64,000 bases of DNA, from the NCBI GenBank assembly GCA_934167095.1, contig CAKPKE010000001.1, positions 95,611 through 159,610 of the forward strand, given 5' to 3'. Under the pieces are notes generated by a model, which did no database searches, had not been told where the DNA came from, and saw nothing but the letters and a program-made list of their open reading frames with translations. Below are positions 32,456-41,833 of this stretch, piece by piece. Source of the DNA: an uncultured Clostridia bacterium (GTDB lineage: Bacteria; Bacillota; Clostridia; TANB77; CAG-508). The translations under genes and the position numbers were made by a program. Positions within the stretch are counted from its first letter, which is position 1. Every line of letters begins with the position of its first letter.

Positions 32456-34792
32456 TTGAAATTATTAGACAAATTATTAAAACATTTAAAAACAGATAGA
32501 AATACTTTTTTTACATATATACTCACATTAATATCTGCATATATTATAATAGATAGAGTTGTTGAAATGATAATCATGATATTTACAGGAATGGGTGTTG
32601 ATTATTGGAATCCTTTTGTATACACTTTAGCAATGGCTTGTCCTGTATTTGCTTATTTATTTTCATGTTCATCAAAATACGCAAGTAATGATGGAGTAAA
32701 ACATAAACTATTTAATATATTTATAGTTGCATTTTATATAATAGTAGTTTCTATGTTTACTCAATGGCTAAATTTAGCAGGTTGGATGTTATTATTATCT
32801 GTCCCTCGTTTTGCAGATATTGTAACAAACTTCTATTCATTAATTAGACCTGCATTTTCGGCAATAGCTTTATATATACCTCTTACAACATTTTATGGAG
32901 TAATTAAATGGTTAGTTGGTACTGTTAATGACACAAAAGACATTACCGATTCTCTTGAAGATTATGGTGGTATCAATTTATCTGACAAATCAGCATCTTG
33001 GGGTTCATATACTTGTGAAATGGTATTTGGTAAAGATAAAGAAACTGGAAGTACAGTAAAAATAGCTGAAGAGAAAAGATTTTATCCAACTTTAGTTGCT
33101 GGTGTTTCAGGTTCAGGAAAAACATCTATGATATTTGAACCAATGGTAGCTCAAGACATTGATAAAAAATACTTCTTTAAAGAAATTTCAAAGGAAATGG
33201 GCTTTACAGCTTTAAAAACTGGTCTTGCTACTCTTAATTGCCCATATTCTAATGATTATATAAATGATAATTTTTCATTAAATATGTTGTCGCCAAATGA
33301 AAATAAGGTTGGTACTTACAATACTTATATGAAGAAAATGATTATTGCAAATGCTGGAGATAAATATATTTACAAAAATTTAGGTATCACTTATATCTCA
33401 TCAGATATAGAATCAGTAAATCATATCAAGAAAGTCCTAAAAGCATATAAACTAAAATACAATTTATTAGACCCTTCAGACTCAGATTCAATTGGTTTAA
33501 ATCCTTTTATATATGATGATCCAATTCAAATAGCAATTGCAATTTCATCAATTTTAAAAGGTACTGCTGTTTCTGTTTCAGATGACCCTCAATATGCATT
33601 TATGGAGAGTGCTTCTAAACAAATTATAGAAAATTTAGTAATACTTTTAAAAGAAACATTTCCTATAATACATGAAGGCTATTTACCTACTTTAGAAGAT
33701 TTATTTGAATGCCTAAATAATTATTCAAAAATAGAAGAATTATGCGAAGTTTTAAAATCTGATGAAGTACTTGCGAAAAAATATTCTTCTGTAATAGTAT
33801 TTTTGGAAAGATATTTCTATATGTCATCAAACCATAACAGTGACTTACAAAAATATGCTGAATTTGTTTCAGCACAACTTGAAAGTTTAATTCGTTATCC
33901 TGGTGTGCGTAATATCTTATGTAATAGAACTAATAATGTGAACTTTGATAATGCATTAAAAAACGGTGAGATAACTTTAGTTTGCACTCGTAGAGGCGAC
34001 TTAGGTCCAAGTATTCATAGATTGTTTGGATTATTTGTAATTCTTTTAATGCAACACTCTGTTCTAAGACGAACTGGTGATGAAAAAACAAGAATTCCTC
34101 ATTTCTTATATATTGATGAATTTGCTGATTTTGTTTGTGATGAAACAGATACACTATTTACTTTATATAGAAAATATAAAGTGTCTACAGTTGTTTCAAT
34201 TCAAAACTTAGCACAATTAGACGGTCCTACTTATGGAACAAATAAAAAACATAGACAAGTAATTACTGCGAACTGTTCTAATAAATTTGTATTTGGAAAC
34301 AATTCACCTGAAGACAATGAATGGTGGTCTCAAGAAATTGGTGATAAAAAAGAATGGGATTATGGCAATAGTTATAATACTGATAAAGGTGAATATGATC
34401 CAAAACTTACAGGTATTAAATATGCTAATAAAATTAAATATAAACCTGGCAAGATACAATCTGTTAAGTTTAAACAATGTATTTATAAACTAAGAAATTT
34501 AAGCGGAAAAAGCGATACTGGTATTGCTAACCTAAACTTCTTAAGTTCATCATACTATGAAGATAAAAAAGTTAAACAATACAAGTTTGATAAATTCAAC
34601 ATTACTGGTCCTCATATTCAAGGTGATGATATTGAAGAAAAAATAAATAAAAAACAAAATCTTTCAAAATATCATTTTGATGATGAAGATTCAGCAACAG
34701 AAGTTGACCCAATCAAAACAGATACATCTGATTCAAAATTCTTATTTGATAATGAAGATGCAATCGTTATAAATTTAAAAAAGAATAGCTAA
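32456..34792 (+). CDS. VirD4/TraG-like type IV secretion coupling ATPase
   Basis: 778 residues. Several N-terminal membrane helices (about 20-170) precede a hexameric ATPase with Walker A 'AGVSGSGKTSMIFEP' near 222 and Walker B 'PHFLYIDEFADFV' near 555, followed by 'VVSIQNLAQLDG' typical of TraG/VirD4. Such proteins feed DNA-relaxase complexes to a conjugation channel. The start is a TTG with GGTGA 5-6 nt upstream. No relaxase or mating-channel gene is nearby; the only partner is the replication-relaxation-like gene at 34916, convergent with it. The tail is acidic. Confidence 0.8.
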   Translation: MKLLDKLLKHLKTDRNTFFTYILTLISAYIIIDRVVEMIIMIFTGMGVDYWNPFVYTLAMACPVFAYLFSCSSKYASNDGVKHKLFNIFIVAFYIIVVSMFTQWLNLAGWMLLLSVPRFADIVTNFYSLIRPAFSAIALYIPLTTFYGVIKWLVGTVNDTKDITDSLEDYGGINLSDKSASWGSYTCEMVFGKDKETGSTVKIAEEKRFYPTLVAGVSGSGKTSMIFEPMVAQDIDKKYFFKEISKEMGFTALKTGLATLNCPYSNDYINDNFSLNMLSPNENKVGTYNTYMKKMIIANAGDKYIYKNLGITYISSDIESVNHIKKVLKAYKLKYNLLDPSDSDSIGLNPFIYDDPIQIAIAISSILKGTAVSVSDDPQYAFMESASKQIIENLVILLKETFPIIHEGYLPTLEDLFECLNNYSKIEELCEVLKSDEVLAKKYSSVIVFLERYFYMSSNHNSDLQKYAEFVSAQLESLIRYPGVRNILCNRTNNVNFDNALKNGEITLVCTRRGDLGPSIHRLFGLFVILLMQHSVLRRTGDEKTRIPHFLYIDEFADFVCDETDTLFTLYRKYKVSTVVSIQNLAQLDGPTYGTNKKHRQVITANCSNKFVFGNNSPEDNEWWSQEIGDKKEWDYGNSYNTDKGEYDPKLTGIKYANKIKYKPGKIQSVKFKQCIYKLRNLSGKSDTGIANLNFLSSSYYEDKKVKQYKFDKFNITGPHIQGDDIEEKINKKQNLSKYHFDDEDSATEVDPIKTDTSDSKFLFDNEDAIVINLKKNS

Positions 34793-34818
34793 AAAATATC
34801 AAATATAAAAAAGGTAAA

Positions 34819-34866
34819 AAAATGAGATTTAAGTTAAATTTTAGCTCAAATCTCATTTTTATTTTG
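34819..34866. terminator. Bidirectional terminator between convergent genes
   Basis: AAAAATGAGATTT / AAATCTCATTTTT hairpin, with runs suited to both strands. Confidence 0.8.
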
Positions 34867-34915
34867 CTTTTTTCTTGTTAATTTAATATTCTTGTTTTAA
34901 TTACTATTTTAAAAA

Positions 34916-35854
34916 CTAGGCAAGAAGATTTACTGTTCCCTCTTCTATTTTATATTTTTTAGTTTCTTCATCTAATTTAAATGTAATTAAGCTTTTTGTT
35001 AGATTTTCAGAATTTTGTCTTAAATCGGTTGTATAGTATAAATTTACTTTTGATATTTCCAATTTATTCATTACTATAACTCTAAATGCTTCTGCCATGT
35101 GTCTTTCATCTTCACAAACAACTATTAGTTGTGGCATATTCATAAAGCCAGAATCCATTGGTTCAAAGTTTTCATAAAAGTCTTTGTATAACTTTATTTT
35201 TTCAGCAAACTTTGTTTCCCAGTCTTCTTCTCTACGAACTACTTCAAATATAAAATCTAATTTTCTATCATTTTTTACAAGAGTTACTCTTCCTCCTGTT
35301 GCTTTAAATTGCTTTCCAGCTACCTTTGCTTTCATTGGTACTTTTATTTGGAAAGAGTCAAAAGCTTTAACTTTATTTTTATATGCAATTAAAACTTGGT
35401 TTGCAGCAAGTCTTTTCTTAATCATTGCTACTGGCTTTGTATTATCAGTTGGTTGCCACTTACACTCAATTCCTCTTGAATTTAGTAAGTATTTTCCCAT
35501 TTTTTCCATACAATATATTCTATATATTCCTTTGCCATCTTCGGCATTAAAATAATATCTTGTAAGTATTTTAGTTTTTACTAATTGCTCTAATTTATTG
35601 TTTAATTTATCTTGTGATTTAATTTCGTATTTTTCATTATCTAATAATTGATAAAGTTGTCTAGATGTCATGAACTCAAATTGATTTATAAGTTCCATAA
35701 TTTTAAAATGAACATCTGATATATGTCCTATGTTTATTTTTTCAATTATTTGGTTCATAGATACATATCCATCTTTACCATCAAATACTTTTATTTCTCC
35801 TTCTCTAATTGCAAAAGGAGATACTGTTGTTTTAATATCTTGATCTTCGACCAT
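34916..35854 (-). CDS. Replication-relaxation-like winged-helix protein
   Basis: 312 residues. The N-terminal winged helix ('LINQFEFMTSRQLYQLLD') and the later 'LDFIFEVVRREEDWETKFAEK' fit the Replic_Relax (PF13814) family, often found next to VirD4-like coupling proteins on integrative elements of Gram-positives. The second part may be a nuclease-like fold ('DRKLDFIFEV'). It has its own strong promoter and a palindrome in the leader. Confidence 0.7.
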   Translation of the reverse strand: MVEDQDIKTTVSPFAIREGEIKVFDGKDGYVSMNQIIEKINIGHISDVHFKIMELINQFEFMTSRQLYQLLDNEKYEIKSQDKLNNKLEQLVKTKILTRYYFNAEDGKGIYRIYCMEKMGKYLLNSRGIECKWQPTDNTKPVAMIKKRLAANQVLIAYKNKVKAFDSFQIKVPMKAKVAGKQFKATGGRVTLVKNDRKLDFIFEVVRREEDWETKFAEKIKLYKDFYENFEPMDSGFMNMPQLIVVCEDERHMAEAFRVIVMNKLEISKVNLYYTTDLRQNSENLTKSLITFKLDEETKKYKIEEGTVNLLA

Positions 35855-35929
35855 ATTTTTATTCTATAATACTTTAATAGTATTATAACTCCCTTCCATA
35901 GCACATTTTAATAAAAACGCTATAGTTTA

Positions 35930-35958
35930 TTTATACAATATTTGTAATTATTTGTCAA
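35930..35958 (-). promoter_or_regulatory. Promoter of the replication-relaxation-like gene
   Basis: TTGACA, 17 nt, TATAAA on the minus strand. Downstream in the leader is the inverted repeat ATAATACT / AGTATTAT (about 35868-35888), a possible operator. Confidence 0.7.
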
Positions 35959-35961
35959 GTA

Positions 35962-35995
35962 TAGGCTTAGCGTTTAAACATCACTAAGCCTATTC
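35962..35995. repeat. Strong inverted repeat downstream of rluB
   Basis: ATAGGCTTAG / CTAAGCCTAT, 10 perfect pairs with a 13-nt loop. It lies between the rluB stop and the promoter at 35930, with no T run after it; it may end rluB transcription or insulate the promoter. Confidence 0.6.
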
Positions 35996-36024
35996 CTTAT
36001 CAACTACGACTAAATCTTGTTTCT

Positions 36025-36741
36025 TTATTTAGTAAGTATTGCCTCTACTTCCCTGCTATTTAAATATCTCCACGTTCCTATTTGCATGTTTTTTACATCT
36101 AGTCCTGCAACACTTCTTCTGTGAAGAGCTAGTACCTTTTTATCTATTGCTTCACACATTTTTCTAACTTCTCTATTTTTTCCTTCATGAATAGTAATTG
36201 CTAATCTTGAAATTTTCTTTTCTTCATCAATTCTTAATATTTTTACTTTGGCTTTTCCTGAAGTATAATCCTCTATTTGAACACCATTTCTTAATTTTTC
36301 AACATCTTCATCAGTCACAATTCCTTTAACTGTTACTGTGTATGTTTTTTCAATTTCATTTTTAGGATGAGTCACTTTATTTATAAATTCTCCATCATTT
36401 GTCAAAATAATTGCACCAGATGTATACATATCAAGTCTGCCAACTGGTAAAACTTTTTCTTTTACTTTAACCAAGTCTAGAACTGTTGGTCTATCAAATT
36501 GATCCTTTGCTGTTGTTACATATCCTATTGGCTTATTTAAAAGTATATACACCTTTTTTTCGACCTTTTCTACTTCTTTTCCATCAAATTCAATTTTATC
36601 TATTTCTGGATTTATTTTTGTTCCAAGTTCTGTCACGACTTTTCCGTTTACTTTTACTCTTCCGTCTAAAATAAATTCTTCGCATTTTCTTCTTGCTGCA
36701 ATTCCTTGATTTGCTAAGTATTTTTGTAATCTTTCTTCCAT
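36025..36741 (-). CDS. rluB: 23S rRNA pseudouridine synthase RluB family
   Basis: 238 residues: N-terminal S4 RNA-binding domain ('RLQKYLANQGIAARRKCEE') and an RsuA/RluB catalytic domain with the active-site Asp in 'VGRLDMYTSGAIILTND'. 'LLNKPIGYVTT' is also typical. It modifies uridine in 23S rRNA. Its start codon directly abuts the stop of rluD, so both are one operon. Confidence 0.9.
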   Translation of the reverse strand: MEERLQKYLANQGIAARRKCEEFILDGRVKVNGKVVTELGTKINPEIDKIEFDGKEVEKVEKKVYILLNKPIGYVTTAKDQFDRPTVLDLVKVKEKVLPVGRLDMYTSGAIILTNDGEFINKVTHPKNEIEKTYTVTVKGIVTDEDVEKLRNGVQIEDYTSGKAKVKILRIDEEKKISRLAITIHEGKNREVRKMCEAIDKKVLALHRRSVAGLDVKNMQIGTWRYLNSREVEAILTK

Positions 36742-37659
36742 CTATTTTACCCTTTCATCTAACTCATTTAATACCTTTTGAAAATACTCTGGTATTGGAG
36801 CTTCTAAATTTAGCTCCTTACCACTTATTGGATGTTTGAATTTTAAGTATCTTGCATGAAGCATTTGCCCTTCTACCCTAAACTCGTTTTTTCCACTAGA
36901 ATACACACTATCACCTACTACTGGATAACCTATATATGACATGTGTACTCTTATTTGGTGAGTTCTGCCTGTATCTATTTTTATTTCCAATAAAGTATAA
37001 TTTCCATATCTTTTTAGAACCTTAAAATGAGTTACTGCTTCTTTTCCGTTTTTATCAACAGCCATTTTCTTTCTATCTACTTTTGACCTAGCAATAGGCA
37101 TATCAATTGTAGCTTCATCATCTGGGACATTTCCTCTAACCAATGCAATGTATCTTTTTTCAACTTTTCTATCTTGAATTTGTTTACTCATTTTCATGTG
37201 GGCTTCGTCATTTTTTGCAACTATTAATAGTCCTGATGTATCTTTATCTAGTCGATGAACTATTCCTGGTCTTATTTCTCCGCCTATACCAGAAAGACTT
37301 CCTTTGCACATTGATAAAATTGCATTTACTAATGTTCCATCTGGATTTCCATTTGCAGGATGTACCACCATGCCTTTTGGCTTATTTACAACTATTATAT
37401 CATTATCTTCATAAATAACGGGAACTGGAATATCTTGTGCTTCAAGTTTTGTTTCTTTTACTTCTGGAATTTCTATTTCTATTTTATCATTAGCACTTAC
37501 TTTATATGAAGCTTTTGGAAATTTTCCATTTACTAAGATTTTTCCTTCATCAAGAAGTCTTTTTACTGTTGTTCTAGATAATTTTTCATCTACTTCAGAA
37601 ATATACGCATCTAATCTTTTATTTTCATTCTCTTTAACTTCTATTACTCTTTTTTCCAC
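36742..37659 (-). CDS. rluD: 23S rRNA pseudouridine synthase RluD family
   Basis: 305 residues: S4 domain ('RLDAYISEVDEKLSRTTVKR') and an RluA-type catalytic domain with 'IVHRLDKDTSGLLIVAKND' (active Asp) and 'GRTHQIRVHMSYIGYPVVGD'. It modifies 23S rRNA helix 69 or a related site. GGAGG lies upstream. It is followed without a gap by rluB. Confidence 0.92.
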   Translation of the reverse strand: MEKRVIEVKENENKRLDAYISEVDEKLSRTTVKRLLDEGKILVNGKFPKASYKVSANDKIEIEIPEVKETKLEAQDIPVPVIYEDNDIIVVNKPKGMVVHPANGNPDGTLVNAILSMCKGSLSGIGGEIRPGIVHRLDKDTSGLLIVAKNDEAHMKMSKQIQDRKVEKRYIALVRGNVPDDEATIDMPIARSKVDRKKMAVDKNGKEAVTHFKVLKRYGNYTLLEIKIDTGRTHQIRVHMSYIGYPVVGDSVYSSGKNEFRVEGQMLHARYLKFKHPISGKELNLEAPIPEYFQKVLNELDERVK

Positions 37660-37769
37660 AATTCTTCCTCCTTTCTAGTAATTCTTATTATATATACTGA
37701 TTTATTTTAATTAGATTCATAGTAAATATGCTTATTAGATTTTTTATCAAATTATATTTATTCAAAGAA

Positions 37770-37819
37770 AAAGGGATTTTACAAGGCTACTAAAAAAATA
37801 GCCTTGTTTTCCCTTTTTT
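37770..37819 (-). terminator. Terminator of the 559-residue membrane protein gene
   Basis: AAGGGA...ACAAGGCTA / TAGCCTTGT...TCCCTT stem with a T-rich loop and tail on the minus strand. Confidence 0.75.
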
Positions 37820-37821
37820 CT

Positions 37822-39501
37822 TTAGTTTTCTCTTTCATATATTACAAATTTTTCATCAGAATACAATTCTTTGTATTTACTATCTCTTGATATGAACATA
37901 TTTATTTTTGAATTTTTATATATAATTACATGTGTTATTTGATATTTTTCAAAAGTATTTTCATAATAAGTAGAAATTTGTGATGTATTTATATAATCTG
38001 TAAATATATCTCTTCCATCATCTCCTACCTGCTTATTAAATTCTGGTGCATATAAGTCAGCTCTTGAATCAATAAACACAGGAATTCCTTCAAATATTAA
38101 GTAACTTCCATAATTATATTCATTGTATAATTTTATGTTATTAACATCAAGATTTTCTTTTATCCATTGCGCTGCTGCTACTGGATATGTTTTGTCATCA
38201 ACAAATTTATCATTTATTTTTGGCTTTATCATTGCTACAGATGCAAACACAACAACAGATAAAATAGCTGCGGTTCCAAGAAGAGAAGTCAGTACATCTT
38301 CAATTTTTTCAGTTCCGCCTTTGTCATATTTTTCAAATAATTGAGCTATCATTTTTGCTACAATTGCACTACCAAATAAAACTAACATTGAAGCTTGTCT
38401 TCTTGTCATGAACATCAAAAAGGTTAGTCCTGCTAGCATAAATAAATCTTTTAAAGTTAATTTAACATCTGTAAATACCATTAATGCAATTAACGCAGTT
38501 AAAACAACTAGCATTGGTTTGTTATTAATTAACGTTAATGGTAAATGCTCACTTATATATTTAGTTGTATTTCCTTGCATTAATTTTGGCAAGTGTGTAT
38601 ATGGGTTGTCACCAATTGGAGTAAGAAGTCCCGTAAATGCACAAACAATCATTATTACAATTAGCCATTTACAAGCACTATTTTTATTATATCTAATTTT
38701 GTAAGGCTTATTTCTTGCTTCAATTCTTTTATTTTCAAAATTGTTATGTGTTTTTTCTAGCAATTCAATTTTTTCAGTTATTTTTTTTGCCTTTTCTTCT
38801 TTGTTTTTAGCATTATATTTTTTTAGTAAAAATTTATTATAAGCTATTCTTAATCTATATATTGGAGCAAAATCAAGTATCGTAAATACTAAATACTCAG
38901 CAATATATGGCAAGAATATTACAAAGAAAAATGGCCAAACTGCACAGTGAATATTAGCAATTAGAGTTGCTATTACAACCATTCCAACTGCATATCTCAC
39001 TTTTTTAGTTTCTAAAAATTTTTCTATTAGTAATATTGTTGCTTCTAATAAAATAAATGTTACTAGCTGAGCTCTTGCTGCAATATATCCTCTCATTAAA
39101 TACATTGCACCTAGAGTTATGAAAAATGATACTAATTTATTTTTAGAAATTTTGCAATTTGTGATATACATTATAACACCTAAAATACATGAAAGTATAA
39201 CTGTCGATGCAAAAATCCCTTTAAATCCTGCAAGAGCATATATTACATATATAAACACGTCATATAACCAATGTGGGTATTGATAAGATAGATTTTGGTG
39301 CCATGAGAACGGATCCATCATATCAACTGTTTTTGTATTTACAATGTGTTCACCTATTTTTATTGTATAATAAGTATCATTTTGAAGTGTTACAGGGCAT
39401 AGTGCTGCACTAAATATTATTATTGCAATAATTGCTATTATATTAAACTTTATTGCAATTTCTTTCTTTGTTTTTTCTTGTTTTTCTTTTTTTATTTTCA
39501 T
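37822..39501 (-). CDS. Polytopic membrane protein, possibly glycosyltransferase-like
   Basis: 559 residues with about ten membrane helices and an extracytoplasmic C-terminal domain ('YLIFEGIPVFIDSRADLYAP'). Early 'DPFSWHQNLSYQYPHWLYD' in the first outer loop is reminiscent of GT-C type membrane glycosyltransferases, but no assured catalytic motif is seen. Conserved proteins of this shape are found in many Clostridia. It is the only gene of its unit; the upstream 39502-39736 shows no recognisable feature. Confidence 0.6.
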   Translation of the reverse strand: MKIKKEKQEKTKKEIAIKFNIIAIIAIIIFSAALCPVTLQNDTYYTIKIGEHIVNTKTVDMMDPFSWHQNLSYQYPHWLYDVFIYVIYALAGFKGIFASTVILSCILGVIMYITNCKISKNKLVSFFITLGAMYLMRGYIAARAQLVTFILLEATILLIEKFLETKKVRYAVGMVVIATLIANIHCAVWPFFFVIFLPYIAEYLVFTILDFAPIYRLRIAYNKFLLKKYNAKNKEEKAKKITEKIELLEKTHNNFENKRIEARNKPYKIRYNKNSACKWLIVIMIVCAFTGLLTPIGDNPYTHLPKLMQGNTTKYISEHLPLTLINNKPMLVVLTALIALMVFTDVKLTLKDLFMLAGLTFLMFMTRRQASMLVLFGSAIVAKMIAQLFEKYDKGGTEKIEDVLTSLLGTAAILSVVVFASVAMIKPKINDKFVDDKTYPVAAAQWIKENLDVNNIKLYNEYNYGSYLIFEGIPVFIDSRADLYAPEFNKQVGDDGRDIFTDYINTSQISTYYENTFEKYQITHVIIYKNSKINMFISRDSKYKELYSDEKFVIYEREN

Positions 39502-39736
39502 TTGTCATTTCTCCTTTACCTTGCGTAATTATATCAATATACTGCAAAAAGAGCAACTATTATTAAAAAATAATATGAATAACTTATGCATTTATTCAGT
39601 AACTATAATTTACTTTTTCAATTGACCATAACTTATGCCAAACTTACTTTTTTCTCTTACAACTTGCATTTACTTTACAGAATTGCATTTAACATTTCAT
39701 TTGGTGGTAAGCAATTCAACGTTTCACAGAAAAACA

Positions 39737-39772
39737 AAAGAAAATGATAAATAATTGTAATCATTTTCTCAT
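39737..39772 (-). terminator. Terminator of the rpsB-tsf operon
   Basis: GAAAATGAT / AATCATTTTC hairpin with T-rich sequence following on the minus strand. Confidence 0.75.
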
Positions 39773-39799
39773 TCTCTTCTATTTTATCTTATATTTTTA

Positions 39800-40681
39800 T
39801 TATTGTAATTGTTTTGCAACTTCTTCAGCAAAGTTTTCTTCTTTCTTCTCGATTCCTTCGCCTCTTTCAAGTCTTGCAAATTTTACAACTTCTGCTCCAT
39901 GTTGTTTTAATAATTCGCTAACTTTTAGATCTGGATTTTTAACAAATTCTTGATCTACTAAGCAGATTTCTCCGTAGAATTTATTAACTCTTCCTTGTAC
40001 CATTTTTTCAGCTATAGCTTCTGGTTTACCTTCGTTCATAGCTTGAACTTTTAGTATTTCCATTTCTTTGGCTAATCTTTCAGCTGGTACATCTTCTCTA
40101 TTTAAGAATTCTGGTTTTGCAGCTGCTATTTGCATGCATATATCTTTTGCTAAAGCTTCATCAGCATTTTTCATTTCTACTAATACACCAATTTTTCCAT
40201 CTCCATGGATATATTTAGCAACTAATCCGTCAGCTGTTTCATATCTTGCAAATCTTCTTATTGATATGTTTTCTCCTATTGTTGCAATTTTTCCTGTTAA
40301 AACTTCTTGAACTGTTTTATCAGCTTCTACTAATGATTTTTGAGCTAATAATTCTTCAACATTTGCTGGATTTGTTTTAGCTACTTGCTCAACAACTTCT
40401 TTAACAAATTTTTGGAATTCAGCGTTTTGTGCAACGAAGTCTGTTTCAGCATTTACTTCTAATACAGCTCCTACTTTTCCGTCTTCTGATACATAAGCAT
40501 CTACTAATCCTTCAGCAGCTATTCTTGATGATTTCTTAGCAGCTTTTGTGATTCCTCTTTCACGAAGTAGATCCATTGCTTTTTCCATATCTCCATCAGT
40601 TTCTGTAAGTACTCTTTTGCACTCCATCATTCCTGCACCTGTTTTTTCTCTTAATTCTTTTACTTGGCTTGCGCTAATCAT
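39800..40681 (-). CDS. tsf: Translation elongation factor Ts
   Basis: 293 residues. Nucleotide exchange factor for EF-Tu. The N-terminal signature 'LREKTGAGMMECKRVLTE' and 'GKVGAVLEVNAETDFVAQN' are clear. AGGAGG precedes the ATG. It follows rpsB in the usual operon. Confidence 0.97.
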   Translation of the reverse strand: MISASQVKELREKTGAGMMECKRVLTETDGDMEKAMDLLRERGITKAAKKSSRIAAEGLVDAYVSEDGKVGAVLEVNAETDFVAQNAEFQKFVKEVVEQVAKTNPANVEELLAQKSLVEADKTVQEVLTGKIATIGENISIRRFARYETADGLVAKYIHGDGKIGVLVEMKNADEALAKDICMQIAAAKPEFLNREDVPAERLAKEMEILKVQAMNEGKPEAIAEKMVQGRVNKFYGEICLVDQEFVKNPDLKVSELLKQHGAEVVKFARLERGEGIEKKEENFAEEVAKQLQ

Positions 40682-40708
40682 TTTATTTCCTCCTTTATAA
40701 ACATTAAA

Positions 40709-40730
40709 GGATAGGGCAGCAGCCCTACCC
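40709..40730 (-). promoter_or_regulatory. Intercistronic hairpin between rpsB and tsf
   Basis: GGATAGGGC / GCCCTACC stem with a 4-nt loop in the 84-nt gap. GC-rich and without a T run, so probably a processing or partial attenuation site. Confidence 0.55.
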
Positions 40731-40765
40731 TCCTTGGTATCATTTTAATTTATGCTTTTTGCAAA

Positions 40766-41542
40766 TTATTCAGCATCTTCAGATTCTGCAACAACTTCTT
40801 CCATTGTTGTTGGTTCTTCATTTTCAGCTACTTGTTCTTCTTCAGAAACTTCTTGAGCTTCACCTTGTCTACCTTCGATAACTGCATTTGCCATACAATC
40901 AGCTATTAATTTAACTGCTCTTATAGCATCATCATTTCCTGGTATAGCATAGTCAACATCATTTGGATTGCAGTTTGTATCAATTAATCCTATTGTTGGT
41001 ATGTTTAATTTTCTTGCTTCTAATATAGCATTTCTTTCTTTCTTTGGATCAACTATAAATATAACTCCTGGCATTTCTGTCATATCTTTGATTCCGCCTA
41101 AGTTTTTGTTTAATTTATCCATTTCTTTTCTAAGAAGTGTAACTTCTTTCTTAGGTAATACTTCGAAAGTTCCATCTTCTTCCATTTTTTCTAATTCATT
41201 TAATCTTTGAATTCTTTTTTCTATTGTAGCAAAGTTTGTTAGCATTCCACCTAACCATCTTTGATTTACATAGTACATACCGCATTTTTCAGCAGCTTCT
41301 TTCATGCAATCTTGAGCTTGTTTTTTTGTTCCAACAAATAAAACTGTTTTTCCTTCCTCAGATTGTTCTCTTAAAAATTCATAAGCCTCATCTATTTTTT
41401 TAGATGTTTTTTGTAGGTCTATGATATGGATACCATTTCTAGCTTGGAATATGTATTCAGCCATTCTAGGATCCCATCTTCTTGTTTGATGTCCAAAATG
41501 GACACCAGCTTCTAGTAATTGTTTCATTGCAACTACTGCCAT
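40766..41542 (-). CDS. rpsB: 30S ribosomal protein S2
   Basis: 258 residues. 'MKQLLEAGVHFGHQTRRWDP' and 'YVNQRWLGGMLTNF' are diagnostic. The C-terminal 25 residues form an acidic tail. GGAGG lies before the start. It is followed by tsf. Confidence 0.97.
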   Translation of the reverse strand: MAVVAMKQLLEAGVHFGHQTRRWDPRMAEYIFQARNGIHIIDLQKTSKKIDEAYEFLREQSEEGKTVLFVGTKKQAQDCMKEAAEKCGMYYVNQRWLGGMLTNFATIEKRIQRLNELEKMEEDGTFEVLPKKEVTLLRKEMDKLNKNLGGIKDMTEMPGVIFIVDPKKERNAILEARKLNIPTIGLIDTNCNPNDVDYAIPGNDDAIRAVKLIADCMANAVIEGRQGEAQEVSEEEQVAENEEPTTMEEVVAESEDAE

Positions 41543-41672
41543 TTTTTGTTCCTCCTTTTAGTTTTTACCTCCACAAATATTTAAGCATTTAAAAGAACTT
41601 TTGCATGAATAAGAATTTACAAAAGCACTGCTTTTAAACTGTATTTGTGTGTGTATTTTCATAACATATAGT

Positions 41673-41701
41673 ATTTTATCAGAAAAAGCTTTAAAAATCA
41701 A
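41673..41701 (-). promoter_or_regulatory. Promoter of rpsB-tsf
   Basis: TTGATT, 17 nt, TAAAAT on the minus strand, giving a leader of about 120 nt. Confidence 0.6.
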
Positions 41702-41778
41702 GTGTTTTATGAGATTTTTGTAGTAGATTTGTAAAAAATTCAGTAAAATTTTATATTTTATTTAGATTTTACTTCTAC

Positions 41779-41817
41779 AAAAAAACAGCAACATGGAATT
41801 TTATTTTCTACATTGCC
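41779..41817 (-). terminator. Terminator of Rpn copy 2 (repeated element)
   Basis: GCAACATGGAATTTTATTTT...ACATTGC hairpin, almost the same as at 7302 and 10287. Confidence 0.7.
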
Positions 41818-41833
41818 ATTTTTATTATTTATT

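Noticed and set aside
32311..32577. N-terminal extension of the flippase
   Set aside because: It would overlap the divergent VirD4-like gene, and the ATG at 32310 has an AGGAG at correct distance and starts the conserved sequence.
41543..41700. Ribosomal-protein leader RNA upstream of rpsB
   Set aside because: The leader is about 120 nt but I could not draw a convincing conserved structure, and sequence alone does not match a leader class I know.
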